Assembly (NCBI RefSeq): GCF_037971845.1
Contig: NZ_CP150227.1
Coordinates: 4,402,001-4,466,000, forward strand
Source of the DNA: Paenibacillus sp. FSL R5-0766
Lineage (GTDB): Bacteria > Bacillota > Bacilli > Paenibacillales > Paenibacillaceae
DNA: 64,000 nucleotides
Reading direction: 5' to 3'
Shown here: in pieces, positions 24,322 to 37,887 of the stretch
Numbering within the stretch: position 1 is the stretch's first letter
How the letters are laid out: each line of letters begins with the position of its first letter
Program-made: the position numbers and the translations under genes
The notes under the pieces: generated by a model
What the model was told of the DNA's origin: nothing
The model's input: only the letters and a program-made list of their open reading frames with translations
Database searches by the model: none

Positions 24322-25218
24322 ATGTTCAGACATACAGCCGCATTGATCATTGCTGCAAGTTTGCTGCTGTCAGCTTGTGGGACAGCGGAAGAAAAACCAT
24401 CTGATAATTCAGCACCAGCGGGCGAATCAACTACCACGGTTCAAGAAGAGCAAGATAACTCTAACCCTACTGAAACAGAAGAACCCGAAACTGGTGTGCC
24501 CGAACCTTCCACGGAAGATTCAACTGCGACAGAGGAAGAACCTGAATCTTCGGAGAAGGTTTCTACAGAAGAGAAAGTGGATAAAACGTATCATATGAAT
24601 GAAAATTATTATATTAAACCAAACGATGAAGCGAGCCCAAACAAAGTGGTCTTGTTAACTTTTGATGATGGACCTAAAGAAGAAAAAATGATTACTTCTC
24701 TAATCGACACTTTAGATAAACATAACGCTAAAGCGATATTTTTCGTCAATGGTTACCGGGTGAAAAGCCATCCGGAATTGCTCAAACTCATACATGAACG
24801 GGGTCAGATTGTAGGCAATCATGCCTGGGATCATGAGGATCTCAAAAAAATCTCCAACGCTGAGGCGGCAAAACAGGTTACAGATGTCCAAAAAATAGTG
24901 AAGGATACCATTGGTGAGGAACCGCAATTCTTCCGTCCACCTTTTGGGTCGGGAAATGATGCACTGAAGGCTGCTGTGAAGAAAAATGGCATGTTATATA
25001 TGACTTGGTCTAATGGTTCGCTCGATTGGGATAAAAGCACCAAAGACAAACCGGAAAAAGTCATCCAAAATGTACTGGACCAGTTAAATCCCGGCAGCAA
25101 CATTTTGATGCACGAGTTGCCATGGACGGTTGAAGCATTGGATGAATTGCTGACCAAGCTCGAGAAGAAAGGATATTCCTTTGTTGATCCGCGTGCAATT
25201 GAATTGGAAGCTCGTTAA
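24322..25218 (+). CDS. Polysaccharide deacetylase lipoprotein (NodB domain)
   Basis: 298 residues. The signal peptide has a lipobox (LLLSACG, Cys near residue 20), and an acidic, low-complexity linker rich in Glu, Thr and Ser (about 25-95) separates the membrane anchor from a NodB domain. Catalytic motifs are all visible: TFDDGP (about 113-118), HAWDH (about 167-171), RPPFGSGN (about 208-215) and LMHEL. It probably removes acetyl groups from peptidoglycan or another wall polysaccharide. It is the first plus-strand gene of the window. The ribosome-binding site AGGAAAG is weak and about 15 bases away. Confidence 0.85.
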   Translation: MFRHTAALIIAASLLLSACGTAEEKPSDNSAPAGESTTTVQEEQDNSNPTETEEPETGVPEPSTEDSTATEEEPESSEKVSTEEKVDKTYHMNENYYIKPNDEASPNKVVLLTFDDGPKEEKMITSLIDTLDKHNAKAIFFVNGYRVKSHPELLKLIHERGQIVGNHAWDHEDLKKISNAEAAKQVTDVQKIVKDTIGEEPQFFRPPFGSGNDALKAAVKKNGMLYMTWSNGSLDWDKSTKDKPEKVIQNVLDQLNPGSNILMHELPWTVEALDELLTKLEKKGYSFVDPRAIELEAR

Positions 25219-25242
25219 ATTGTACTTTTGCGCATTAAAATG

Positions 25243-25274
25243 AAACAGCCTTGATCCAATGGATTAAGGCTGTT
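25243..25274. terminator. Shared terminator between convergent genes
   Basis: AAACAGCCTTGATCC and GGATTAAGGCTGTTT form a long stem around a short loop. It follows the deacetylase gene and overlaps the last codons and stop of the metallophosphoesterase on the opposite strand. Confidence 0.8.
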
Positions 25275-26091
25275 TCTCTGTGAGTGCTTTTTCCGTGGGC
25301 ACTCTTAACGTGATGATATGCATCTCCGCAGGACAACCTAGTCGGAGAGGAAGATGATTTGTACCGTATCCTCTGCTAACAAGCATTTTGCCTTCTTGGT
25401 AAACGTCCTCCGGACTTCGCTTCAGGGAGTACCACCCGTTCGATACGGGACGATACGCTTTGCTAAGGAACACAGGTCCGAAAAATGGTACAACCAATTG
25501 TCCGCCATGTGTATGACCGCTTAAAATAAGATCTGCATTTTCTTCCAAGCGCAGGGCCTGCAAAGGATCATGAACGATAGCAATTTTGCAAAAACGGTTA
25601 TCGATCTGCTGTAGTAATACATCGCCCTGTTTGGAACGATAGTCTATGCCGATCAGGCTCAATCTGTCGTTGCCCCTTTGCAGATATTCCACATTATCCT
25701 GCAGGAGCTTAACATCCGATTCCCGAAGGATACGCGCAAGTTGAGCGGTACCAGCCCTCTTGTCATGGTTGCCATACACCGTAAATGAAGGAGCAATGTT
25801 CGATAAAATTTTCATGTTATGTCTAACTAGAGACCATGAGATTCCTTTTTCCGCAACATCCCCGCCGATCAGAACCCAGTCCACCTTGTTTTTAACGTTT
25901 GCCAGATCCTTCTGGTTCAGCTTGCGCTTGTGCGTGTCGGATACATACAAAATCTTAGCCCCATCAAAGGATGTTGGCAGATGAGGCACTTCAACCTCTT
26001 CTTCAATCATTTGATGAACGTGGGCTTCACACCACATATGAAAAAGTAGTAAAACTCCCATCAAAATGATTAAACCTGTGAGTAAAAGCAT
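25264..26091 (-). CDS. Membrane-anchored metallophosphoesterase
   Basis: About 275 residues of the calcineurin-like phosphoesterase superfamily with one N-terminal hydrophobic helix (about 1-17). Metal ligands are visible as SDTHKRKL (about 49-56), GGDVAEKG (about 73-80), YGNHDKR (about 101-107) and SGHTHGGQ (about 190-197). This resembles YkuE/YpbG-type membrane phosphoesterases; substrate unknown. The start is coupled to the preceding gene through a TAATG overlap at 26091, and no separate ribosome-binding site is seen. Its 3' end lies inside a terminator hairpin shared with the convergent deacetylase gene. Confidence 0.85.
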   Translation of the reverse strand: MLLLTGLIILMGVLLLFHMWCEAHVHQMIEEEVEVPHLPTSFDGAKILYVSDTHKRKLNQKDLANVKNKVDWVLIGGDVAEKGISWSLVRHNMKILSNIAPSFTVYGNHDKRAGTAQLARILRESDVKLLQDNVEYLQRGNDRLSLIGIDYRSKQGDVLLQQIDNRFCKIAIVHDPLQALRLEENADLILSGHTHGGQLVVPFFGPVFLSKAYRPVSNGWYSLKRSPEDVYQEGKMLVSRGYGTNHLPLRLGCPAEMHIITLRVPTEKALTEKQP

Positions 26092-26543
26092 TACCACGGC
26101 AAGGGAAGGAACGTATTCAGAGCGGGTGCCCCTTCAACCCCCCACCAAACCAGACTAATCGTTAACATGACAAAAATAAAAATGAGTGAATTGACAAACC
26201 TCTTGCTCAATTTTAACCGACGTGAAGGATGTAATTCTGTTCGTGTAGGAAGCGAACCCGCTTCGGGGATCGATTCTTCCGTTGAATTTGACGTTTTTTT
26301 GGAGCGTGATGGTGCCCTTTGAGGAAGTACTGGACTTTCCAGTTTTTCTGTATAAGGCTTGCGCTGTGATCTAGGTAAAGAAACGGAAGTAATTGGTGTG
26401 ATTCCGCCAACCTCAGCAGCTGCTGCCGTTTCAGCAACGATGCTTACTTGAGAAGCCACCTGACGCTCGGATTTCTCTTTTTTATCCGATTGACGATGGC
26501 GCTGACTGCCATATGTCTTCATTCTACTTAATGGCTGATTCAT
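26091..26543 (-). CDS. Hypothetical protein with disordered N-terminus and one transmembrane helix
   Basis: 150 residues. The first 115 are basic, Ser/Pro/Gln-rich and likely disordered; a single hydrophobic helix (about 120-137, SLIFIFVMLTISLVWWG) precedes a short C-terminus. CGGAGGGG precedes the ATG at 26543. It overlaps the CPBP protease gene by four bases and the phosphoesterase by one, so all three are translated as a chain. No family is recognised. Confidence 0.65.
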   Translation of the reverse strand: MNQPLSRMKTYGSQRHRQSDKKEKSERQVASQVSIVAETAAAAEVGGITPITSVSLPRSQRKPYTEKLESPVLPQRAPSRSKKTSNSTEESIPEAGSLPTRTELHPSRRLKLSKRFVNSLIFIFVMLTISLVWWGVEGAPALNTFLPLPW

Positions 26544-27133
26544 GATCCCCTCCGAAAACGTATCGCTAATCCGGACACCAAATCAATAATAAAGTGACAC
26601 AATATAGGCGCCCATAATGTGCCGGACTGCAAGTAAATCCAACCCAATCCATAACTTGAGACAAACACCCAGCCTGTTGGAATCCAGTGGCGCAAATAAC
26701 GAATATGGATAACTGCAAATAAAATACTTGTCCAGTAAGGACCGATGGCATGTTGGATGGCTCCACGGAATAATAATTCCTCACACACAGCAACAATGGC
26801 TGCTATACATACAATGTGCCAGATGGGACGCCCACGGAACAACATCTCGTTAATTCCACCGTCATCCATGCTTTCCTGAGGTATAACATACGACAGTACC
26901 AAGTCCATAACAAGCATAATTCCTGCAAGACCAAGACCCCACCATATAAATTGGTAATTATCAGGCCAAGCGAGTACATCTAACAAGTTTCGTTTCTGCA
27001 ATAAGATCCACACAACTCCGATAATCAGTGTCAGACCTTGTGTAAAGTATAGATTGATTAAAAGCAAACGCTCGGTAAGCTGCTGTGGCTCAGCCTTCTG
27101 AATCTTGAACTTGGGAAACTTGAATTTTTTCAT
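26540..27133 (-). CDS. CPBP-family intramembrane metalloprotease
   Basis: About 197 residues with several hydrophobic helices and the CPBP/Abi motif EELLFRGAIQHAIG (about 130-143), followed by FAVIHIRY and a third His-containing helix (LCHFIID). CPBP proteins include CAAX prenyl proteases and bacteriocin-immunity relatives; a Type II Abi-like peptidase is likely, substrate unknown. The ATG at 27133 starts MKKFKFPKFKIQ; an upstream in-frame start adds 14 unlikely residues. The ribosome-binding site GAGGA is 13 bases away, so the start is not certain. Confidence 0.8.
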   Translation of the reverse strand: MKKFKFPKFKIQKAEPQQLTERLLLINLYFTQGLTLIIGVVWILLQKRNLLDVLAWPDNYQFIWWGLGLAGIMLVMDLVLSYVIPQESMDDGGINEMLFRGRPIWHIVCIAAIVAVCEELLFRGAIQHAIGPYWTSILFAVIHIRYLRHWIPTGWVFVSSYGLGWIYLQSGTLWAPILCHFIIDLVSGLAIRFRRGS

Positions 27134-27420
27134 CGGATGCGTCTGTCCTCTTGAGTTAAATTTGATGGATAACAATTACGTTGTCCAATCGGATAGTATA
27201 CTAAATGATAGCCAAAAAACCAAATAGGTTCAAGACCTGCCCCAAGTCCTGGTTTTATGTCCGTGCCATTACTTCATTAAAGCAGTAAAATTCAGTTCAC
27301 CAAACAGCTTACTGTCCATCTTCTTGTCGTAGGTATATTAACTATTGTATTACTTATGGTGACTCTGTTTATGTGTGAATCTAAAGACATCTGCAAAACA
27401 TTTTAAAACATTTAAGCCTA

Positions 27421-27450
27421 TTGACATGCTCATGTCAGCCATGATACATT
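27421..27450 (+). promoter_or_regulatory. Promoter of the serA T-box transcript
   Basis: Perfect TTGACA at 27421-27426 and TACATT at 27445-27450 with an 18-base spacer, about 20 bases before the T-box stem I. The 27134-27420 interval upstream shows no gene. Confidence 0.65.
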
Positions 27451-27469
27451 ATGAAAAAATTAGTCACGT

Positions 27470-27735
27470 TAAACACGATGATGGAAAAAAGACGTTGCTT
27501 CGTCTTACAGAGAGCCGATGGTAGGTGTGAATCGGTGGCAGGCAAATGGTCTTGAGCGCTCCTGAGTTATTGCATTGAAATTGGAGTAGGTGCAATCGGT
27601 TTAGACCCGTTATCCTCTTCGGTCTTCATTGACCGCTAAGACTGTCGTTGCGAAACGGCGGTGAATTAGGGTGGTACCACGACAACTCTCGTCCCTTATT
27701 GCGCAAGCAGTATGTGGATTGAGAGTTTTTTGATT
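27470..27735 (+). ncRNA. T-box riboswitch upstream of serA
   Basis: The T-box core AGGGTGGTACCACG at about 27668-27681 matches the conserved antiterminator element. An AGAGAG motif near 27512 and a long stem I lie upstream. A terminator stem (AACTCTC with GAGAGTT followed by TTTTT) ends near 27735. The 3' side of stem I contains GAGCGCTCC; both candidate specifier codons there, AGC and TCC, are serine codons, consistent with sensing uncharged tRNA-Ser. The leader would switch serA on during serine starvation. Confidence 0.88.
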
Positions 27736-27898
27736 TATTTTAAAGGATATCTGTGGGATCACTCTATTTGCTTCACCTTCCCCCTCTGTTGCGACACCGC
27801 GTTGTTGGGCGGAAGAATCAACCTGGTTTTAAGGAATACCTCTTCGCTGAGGTCAGACCTTGACGATATAGATACACATACCTAAGGAGGAAGAAACC

Positions 27899-29494
27899 AT
27901 GTACAAAGTGTTAGTGTCGGACCCAATCAGTGATCTGGGAATCCAGCAACTGGTGGATGCAAATGATGTTGTTGTTGAGAAGAAAACCGGTCTTAGTGAA
28001 GATGAACTTGTTGCCATTATTGGTGATTATGATGCCCTCTTGGTTCGCAGCCAGACTCGTGTTACAGATCGTATTATGACGGCTGGTACCAACCTTAAGG
28101 TGATCGGACGTGCAGGTGTTGGTGTAGATAACATTGATCTGGAAGCTGCTACACAGCGCGGTATCATCGTTATTAATGCACCTGATGGCAATACCATCAC
28201 AACCTGTGAGCACACGTTTGCCATGATGATGGCATTGGCACGACACATTCCTCAGGCATATGCCAAAACAATTCAGGGTACGTGGGATCGTAAAACCTTC
28301 CTGGGTGTGGAATTAAGAAATAAAACGCTCGGTGTACTGGGTATGGGACGGATCGGTAGTGAAGTTGCCAAGCGCGCCAAAGCATTCGGAATGGACATTC
28401 TTGCTTACGACCCGTTCCTCACGGAGGAGCGTGCCGAGAAGCTGCAAGTGAAACTTGCTAGTGTAGATGATATCATTCGGAATGCGGACTTCATGACCGT
28501 TCACACGCCATTAACACCGGAAACACGGCATATGATTTCACGTCCACAATTCGAAGTGATGAAAAAAGGCATGCGTATCATCAACTGTGCGCGTGGTGGT
28601 GTAGTTGACGAAATGGCACTTGTGGAAGCCATTGATCAAGGTATTGTTGCTGGTGCAGCTTTTGACGTATTTGAAAGCGAGCCGCCAGCCGCTGACCACC
28701 CGTTCCTGAATCACCCAAGCATTATCGTTACGCCTCACCTTGGTGCATCCACAGTAGAAGCACAAGAGAACGTGGCTATCGATGTGTCGGAACAGGTGCT
28801 TCACATTTTGCGTAACGAACCGTTTAAAAACGCAGTTAACATGCCGGCTGTTGCACCAACCGTGATGAACAAATTGCAGCCGTATTTCAAACTGGGTGAA
28901 ACGTTGGGTAGTTTTGCAGCACAGATTACACAAAATGCAGTGCAGGAGATTCGGATTGACTATGCTGGTGAACTTTCTGAAGTAGATACTTCTCCTCTCA
29001 CACGTTACATTGTGAAGGGTATTCTCGCCAGACATTTGGGTGGGGAAGCCAACATCGTTAACTCCATGCATCTGGCCAAAATCCGTGATCTGAATGTGGT
29101 TGTAAGCCAAACCTCAGCAACTAAAGGATTTACTAACCTGATTACCGTAACATTGGTTACAACTCAGGATGCTGAGGAACGTCGTGTAGCGGGTACATTG
29201 CTTGCAGGTTATGGAGAGCGTATCGTTCGTCTGGACAAATTCCCGGTAGATATCGCACCGGAAAGTCATCAAATTTTGATCTCCCACAACGATAAACCAG
29301 GTATTATCGGACGTGTAGGGACCCTGCTTGGACAAAACGATGTCAACATCGCATCCATGCAAGTTGGACGTAAAATTATTGGTGGTGCAGCGATCATGAT
29401 TCTGACCGTAGATAAAGCTGTTCCAAAAGATGTGCTTGTGCAGCTTGCTGCGCTGCCAGAAATCAATACTGCTGTTGAAATTGTTCTGGAATAA
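27899..29494 (+). CDS. serA: D-3-phosphoglycerate dehydrogenase
   Basis: 531 residues; catalyses the first step of serine synthesis. The N-terminal dehydrogenase domain shows [20 protein letters not shown] (NAD fold, about residues 146-165), [11 protein letters not shown] (catalytic Arg region, about 228-238) and the catalytic His in [12 protein letters not shown]. An intervening (ASB) domain and a C-terminal ACT domain ([16 protein letters not shown], about 463-478) allow serine feedback, as in the long SerA type. The ATG follows AAGGAGG by 8 bases. It lies behind a T-box leader and is followed by its own terminator. Confidence 0.96.
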   Translation: MYKVLVSDPISDLGIQQLVDANDVVVEKKTGLSEDELVAIIGDYDALLVRSQTRVTDRIMTAGTNLKVIGRAGVGVDNIDLEAATQRGIIVINAPDGNTITTCEHTFAMMMALARHIPQAYAKTIQGTWDRKTFLGVELRNKTLGVLGMGRIGSEVAKRAKAFGMDILAYDPFLTEERAEKLQVKLASVDDIIRNADFMTVHTPLTPETRHMISRPQFEVMKKGMRIINCARGGVVDEMALVEAIDQGIVAGAAFDVFESEPPAADHPFLNHPSIIVTPHLGASTVEAQENVAIDVSEQVLHILRNEPFKNAVNMPAVAPTVMNKLQPYFKLGETLGSFAAQITQNAVQEIRIDYAGELSEVDTSPLTRYIVKGILARHLGGEANIVNSMHLAKIRDLNVVVSQTSATKGFTNLITVTLVTTQDAEERRVAGTLLAGYGERIVRLDKFPVDIAPESHQILISHNDKPGIIGRVGTLLGQNDVNIASMQVGRKIIGGAAIMILTVDKAVPKDVLVQLAALPEINTAVEIVLE

Positions 29495-29521
29495 TCAAAC
29501 ATATTTCTATATGTAAAAGGA

Positions 29522-29557
29522 AAGACGGGACCCTCGTGGTTCCCGTCTTTTTTTGTT
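29522..29557 (+). terminator. Terminator after serA
   Basis: AAAGACGGGA and TCCCGTCTTT form a 10-bp stem followed by seven T residues. The convergent collagen-like gene ends about 45 bases further on and may share it. Confidence 0.9.
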
Positions 29558-29600
29558 GTGTACCCGCTGAAATATCGGTGATGAAGCTTGCAAACAAAAT

Positions 29601-34124
<4,524 letters not shown>

Positions 34125-34160
34125 TTACTCAATCCTCCTCTATCTTGCTTGCTTTTCAAG

Positions 34161-34175
34161 CTTATGTAACATAAG
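34161..34175. promoter_or_regulatory. 15-bp palindrome upstream of the collagen-like gene
   Basis: CTTATGTAACATAAG has perfect 7-base arms around one central base. It lies 40 bases before the start codon of the collagen-like gene, a position suitable for an operator. No matching regulator is known to me. Confidence 0.35.
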
Positions 34176-34261
34176 AAGGAAATTTATCTTGGACACTCTT
34201 TTTAGTCAAAAAAAGACCATTCATGTTCCACGTTGAACAAGATTAAACGGTAGTCTTCAAC

Positions 34262-34290
34262 AAAAAAACACCCTCCTTAAGAGGGTGTTT
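34262..34290 (-). terminator. Terminator after resE
   Basis: Minus-strand AAACACCCTC-TTAAG-GAGGGTGTTT followed by a T run, 26 bases after the resE stop codon. Confidence 0.85.
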
Positions 34291-34315
34291 CCGCACTTTT
34301 TGTATGAAATTCAGG

Positions 34316-35800
34316 CTATTTCGATGAATCCAAAGGAAATTGCAAAATAAACTCTGTTCCTTCGCCAAGTACACTATTGACAGTAATCATGCCTTGATGC
34401 GCATCAACAATATTTTTCACAATCGCTAACCCAAGCCCCGTACCTGCACTTTCTCCCCGAACACGAGCCTTGTCTGCTTTGTAGAATCGTTCAAAAATAA
34501 ATGGCAAGTCGGATGAAGGGATGCCTACACCCTGATCCTTTACAGAAACTCTGACAAATGGAGCACGAAGATAAGTGACCCGCTCGGCTGAGATCATTAC
34601 ATTTTTGCCAGTAGGTGTATGTCTGAACGCATTATCCAGCAAATTCGTAAATACTTGCTCAAGTCGATCCTCATCTGCTTGTTGAAGTTCAATGGTTGAT
34701 TGTTCGAACTCAAAGTGCAGTTGAATTCCCTGTTCTTTTGAACGCACAGAGAACTTCCGATATACACGTTCAAGTAGCTCTCCGAGGTCAACTTCCTTCA
34801 TCACCATGTCCGTGTGTCCAGCTTCCATCCGTGCCAGATCAAGCAAGTCTTTAACCAGTCTGCCCATCCGCAGGGACTCATCATGAATGACCTGGATCAG
34901 TTCTTCGCTCTCTTCCGGTGAGGTTGCCATGCCGTCCAGAAGGGCTTCACTGTAGCCTTGCATCATGGATAGCGGAGTTCGTATCTCATGAGATACGTTA
35001 GCTACGAAATCACGCCGCATTTTCTCCAGTCGCACTTCTTCTGTTACATCTCTTAAGACAGCCACAGCCCCTCTGACAACACTGTCAGCGTACAACGGTG
35101 CCATCTGAACAGACCAGACACCTTGCTGTACGTGAACATTGGAGTTCTGGTCCCCACCTTGCTCCATCACCATTCTGAACAAAGGAAGAAGGGGCTCAGG
35201 TACATCACGCGAAGTCTTGTCAGACTGCTCGGATTCTTGTCCTTCGTCCATTTTTGCCCAATCGAGATCATACCATGCCTGCATGATCTTCTCTCCAGGC
35301 GGATTCGTCAGAATAACTTTGCCTTCACCATCAAATGTAACCACCGCATCGGTCATGCTGCGAAGCACACTCGCCAAATGTTCCTTCTCATGGTTAAGGT
35401 TTCGAATATTATCTTCCAGTTGGGCAGCCATATGATTAAATGTGTTGGCAAGTTCACCAATCTCATCACTCGTTACCAGGGAGAGACGTGTTCCGTAGTT
35501 CCCTTTGCGAATCGCATTGGCTGCCTGAATCAATTGCTGCATGGGCTGCGTTATTTTAGTGAATAGAAACAATGCAAAAAACGTGGTTAAACTGAATCCG
35601 ATTATACAGATATAGGTGAACAACCGCTTAATATCTCTGGATTCGGATTCTGCAAAGTTCGTATCAATGTAGGGCAGCAAAAAAAGACCCAGCGCTATAA
35701 GTACACAACCCACAAGGCAGATAATAGTGATCCATAACTTCCCGACCAGTGATCTCCAGAAACTAAAACTACTTCGGTACTTCCAGTTTATAACCCACAC
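34316..35800 (-). CDS. resE: Sensor histidine kinase ResE
   Basis: About 494 residues: two membrane helices (about 18-45 and 62-85) around a short extracellular loop, then HAMP (about 85-140), a PAS-like region, HisKA with FVANVSHEIRTPLSM (His near 270) and HATPase with NLLDNAFRHTP, DQGVGIP and GTGLGLAIV. In B. subtilis ResE phosphorylates ResD under oxygen limitation or nitrosative stress. The extracellular loop is much shorter than in most ResE/WalK-like kinases. The start is uncertain: no ATG precedes the first helix, and a GTG at 35800 overlaps resD by 32 bases. It follows resD in the resABCDE order. Confidence 0.9.
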   Translation of the reverse strand: MWVINWKYRSSFSFWRSLVGKLWITIICLVGCVLIALGLFLLPYIDTNFAESESRDIKRLFTYICIIGFSLTTFFALFLFTKITQPMQQLIQAANAIRKGNYGTRLSLVTSDEIGELANTFNHMAAQLEDNIRNLNHEKEHLASVLRSMTDAVVTFDGEGKVILTNPPGEKIMQAWYDLDWAKMDEGQESEQSDKTSRDVPEPLLPLFRMVMEQGGDQNSNVHVQQGVWSVQMAPLYADSVVRGAVAVLRDVTEEVRLEKMRRDFVANVSHEIRTPLSMMQGYSEALLDGMATSPEESEELIQVIHDESLRMGRLVKDLLDLARMEAGHTDMVMKEVDLGELLERVYRKFSVRSKEQGIQLHFEFEQSTIELQQADEDRLEQVFTNLLDNAFRHTPTGKNVMISAERVTYLRAPFVRVSVKDQGVGIPSSDLPFIFERFYKADKARVRGESAGTGLGLAIVKNIVDAHQGMITVNSVLGEGTEFILQFPLDSSK

Positions 35801-36485
35801 CCCACACCGTCGTAATCATGGCCGCCGATTCAGGCGATACCTTGTTAAGTTTCTCGCGAAGACGCTTCACGTGCGTATCCACGGTACGAAGATCGCCAAA
35901 GAATTCGTAATTCCATACATCTTTGAGCAATTCTTCTCTGGAGAAAACTTTGTCGGGAGATGTTGCCAGGTAGTGCAGCAATTCATATTCTTTTGGTGTA
36001 AGACTAATCTCTTCGCCACCAGCGGTTACCCGGTGGGCATCATGCTCAATAACCAGATGCGGGAACACGATGTTGTTACTCGAATTGCTCTCTTTGGAGA
36101 GATAAGCTGTCGCGGAAGATCGACGCAAAATCGCTTTGACGCGATAAATCACTTCACGCGGGCTGAATGGTTTTACAACATAATCATCAGCGCCAACTTC
36201 GAAGCCTTGAACCCGGTTAATCTCTTCACCTTTTGCAGTGAGCATCAAAACCGGCGTTGATTTCACCTGACGAAGACGGGTACACACTTCAACTCCATCC
36301 ATACCCGGCAACATCACATCAAGCAAAATCAGACCGTAGTCCCCTGCTGTTGCTTTACGCAGCGCAGTTTCCCCATCCTCAGCTTCATCGATTTCATAAC
36401 CTTCTTTTTCAAGATACATTTTCAAAAGCCTGCGGATTCTCTCTTCGTCATCCACGACCAGTATTCGATTCTCATGTTCAGCCAT
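35769..36485 (-). CDS. resD: Response regulator ResD
   Basis: 238-residue OmpR/PhoB-type regulator. The receiver shows VVDDEERIR (acidic pocket), LILLDVMLPGMDG (phospho-Asp near residue 57) and the switch Lys in VVKPFSPRE. The winged-helix DNA-binding domain ends in TVWGVGYKLE. It regulates aerobic/anaerobic respiration genes with ResE. The ATG at 36485 (MAEHENRI) has GGAGAGG upstream. Confidence 0.93.
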   Translation of the reverse strand: MAEHENRILVVDDEERIRRLLKMYLEKEGYEIDEAEDGETALRKATAGDYGLILLDVMLPGMDGVEVCTRLRQVKSTPVLMLTAKGEEINRVQGFEVGADDYVVKPFSPREVIYRVKAILRRSSATAYLSKESNSSNNIVFPHLVIEHDAHRVTAGGEEISLTPKEYELLHYLATSPDKVFSREELLKDVWNYEFFGDLRTVDTHVKRLREKLNKVSPESAAMITTVWGVGYKLEVPK

Positions 36486-36624
36486 GCCTCTCCAGCCCCT
36501 TTGCAATAACTCCTCATCACTTCTATTATGTTCGATCTGACGAACAATATTTGAATACCCTTCAATAAAAAGGTACGTTTGTGTTTCCCGCTTCTAAACT
36601 CAACCTTTGCAATACGAGTCTGTC

Positions 36625-37887
36625 CTAGTCAGCTCCAGCATAAGAATGTAATCCGGCAATGATCAGATTCACTCCAACCAGCGTAAACATAACCACCAGG
36701 AAACCAAGAACTGCAAGCCATGCAGACTTCTGACCTTGCCAACCTCTGGATAAACGCAAATGCAGATACACACTATAATATAGCCATGTAATCAATGCCC
36801 ACACCTCTTTGGGGTCCCAACCCCAAAAGCGACTCCAGGCAATCTGAGCCCAGATCATGGCAAAAATTAATGCTCCCAGCGTAAATATCGGAAAACCAAT
36901 GGCAATCGCGCGATAACTTATCTCATCCAGATCATCGGCATCGATTCCATCCATCATTGGCTGTAACGCTTGTCCCAGTGGTCTGCGCACAAGAAGTCGT
37001 ACAATTCCATACAGGATCAGACCTACAATAAGTGACCAAACCACCGTATTCAGCTTGCGCCCGGCATTTACCCCGTTCATCCAGGAAGGCGTCTCAAGTA
37101 AAGGTTTTTTTATGCCAAGAAACGGTGTCATGCTCTCCACTTCGCTATTATATGGTGCAAAAATCGGAGGCATGCGATAAATCACTTTCTCTATTGTACT
37201 ATTTTCCTGTACCTCTGTGTCAATGCTGACCGTTTTCTGTACAAAAACCGCCTCGTAACCAGCTGTACGAAAGGCAAATACCGTTCCGATGAATCCGATG
37301 ACTACAACAATCGTAACCAGGGTGAATTCAACCCATCCTCGTTGACGTCTTGAAGATTTGTCCTTACCACTGAAATCAACAGTACGGAGCAAATACATGA
37401 ACCCTGCGGCAAAACCCACGGCGAAGAATGCTTCACCAAGCGCCGCCAACGTCACGTGAATTTTCAGCCAGATGGACTGAAGCGCCGGGATTAATGGTTG
37501 TACCTCCTGAGGAAATACAGCGGCGTACGCCATAATAATAATGGTAAGTGGTAAAGCAAACAAACCCAGTAATGACTTGCGGTATATGGCATATACAACA
37601 ATAAATGCAACCATGATCATCATGGACAGAAAAGACATGAACTCATACATGTTACTAACCGGGATATGACCTGCCCCAGCCCATCGGGTTACAAAAAATA
37701 CGATATGTGCCGCCAAGGCGACAGTCGAAGCGATAAAAGCTCTTTTACCCCAGCGATTCATATGGTCCAGAGGATCACGATTACTCCATTTTTTGCCCAT
37801 GACCGCGACAGCATATAACAAGAATGCAGCACAATAGAGAAAGAAAGATACGATAAATGCGTCGCTGCTGAAATCCAATAATCTCAT
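36625..37887 (-). CDS. resC: Cytochrome c biogenesis protein ResC (CcsA-type)
   Basis: 420-residue polytopic protein of the CcsA/ResC haem-handling family (System II cytochrome c maturation). The tryptophan-rich WSRFWGWDPKEVWALITW (about residues 347-364) is the haem-binding WWD motif, and conserved His residues lie in neighbouring helices. It overlaps resB by four bases (ATGA), and the two proteins together export haem and attach it to apocytochrome c. About 140 bases without a gene separate it from resD. Confidence 0.93.
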   Translation of the reverse strand: MRLLDFSSDAFIVSFFLYCAAFLLYAVAVMGKKWSNRDPLDHMNRWGKRAFIASTVALAAHIVFFVTRWAGAGHIPVSNMYEFMSFLSMMIMVAFIVVYAIYRKSLLGLFALPLTIIIMAYAAVFPQEVQPLIPALQSIWLKIHVTLAALGEAFFAVGFAAGFMYLLRTVDFSGKDKSSRRQRGWVEFTLVTIVVVIGFIGTVFAFRTAGYEAVFVQKTVSIDTEVQENSTIEKVIYRMPPIFAPYNSEVESMTPFLGIKKPLLETPSWMNGVNAGRKLNTVVWSLIVGLILYGIVRLLVRRPLGQALQPMMDGIDADDLDEISYRAIAIGFPIFTLGALIFAMIWAQIAWSRFWGWDPKEVWALITWLYYSVYLHLRLSRGWQGQKSAWLAVLGFLVVMFTLVGVNLIIAGLHSYAGAD

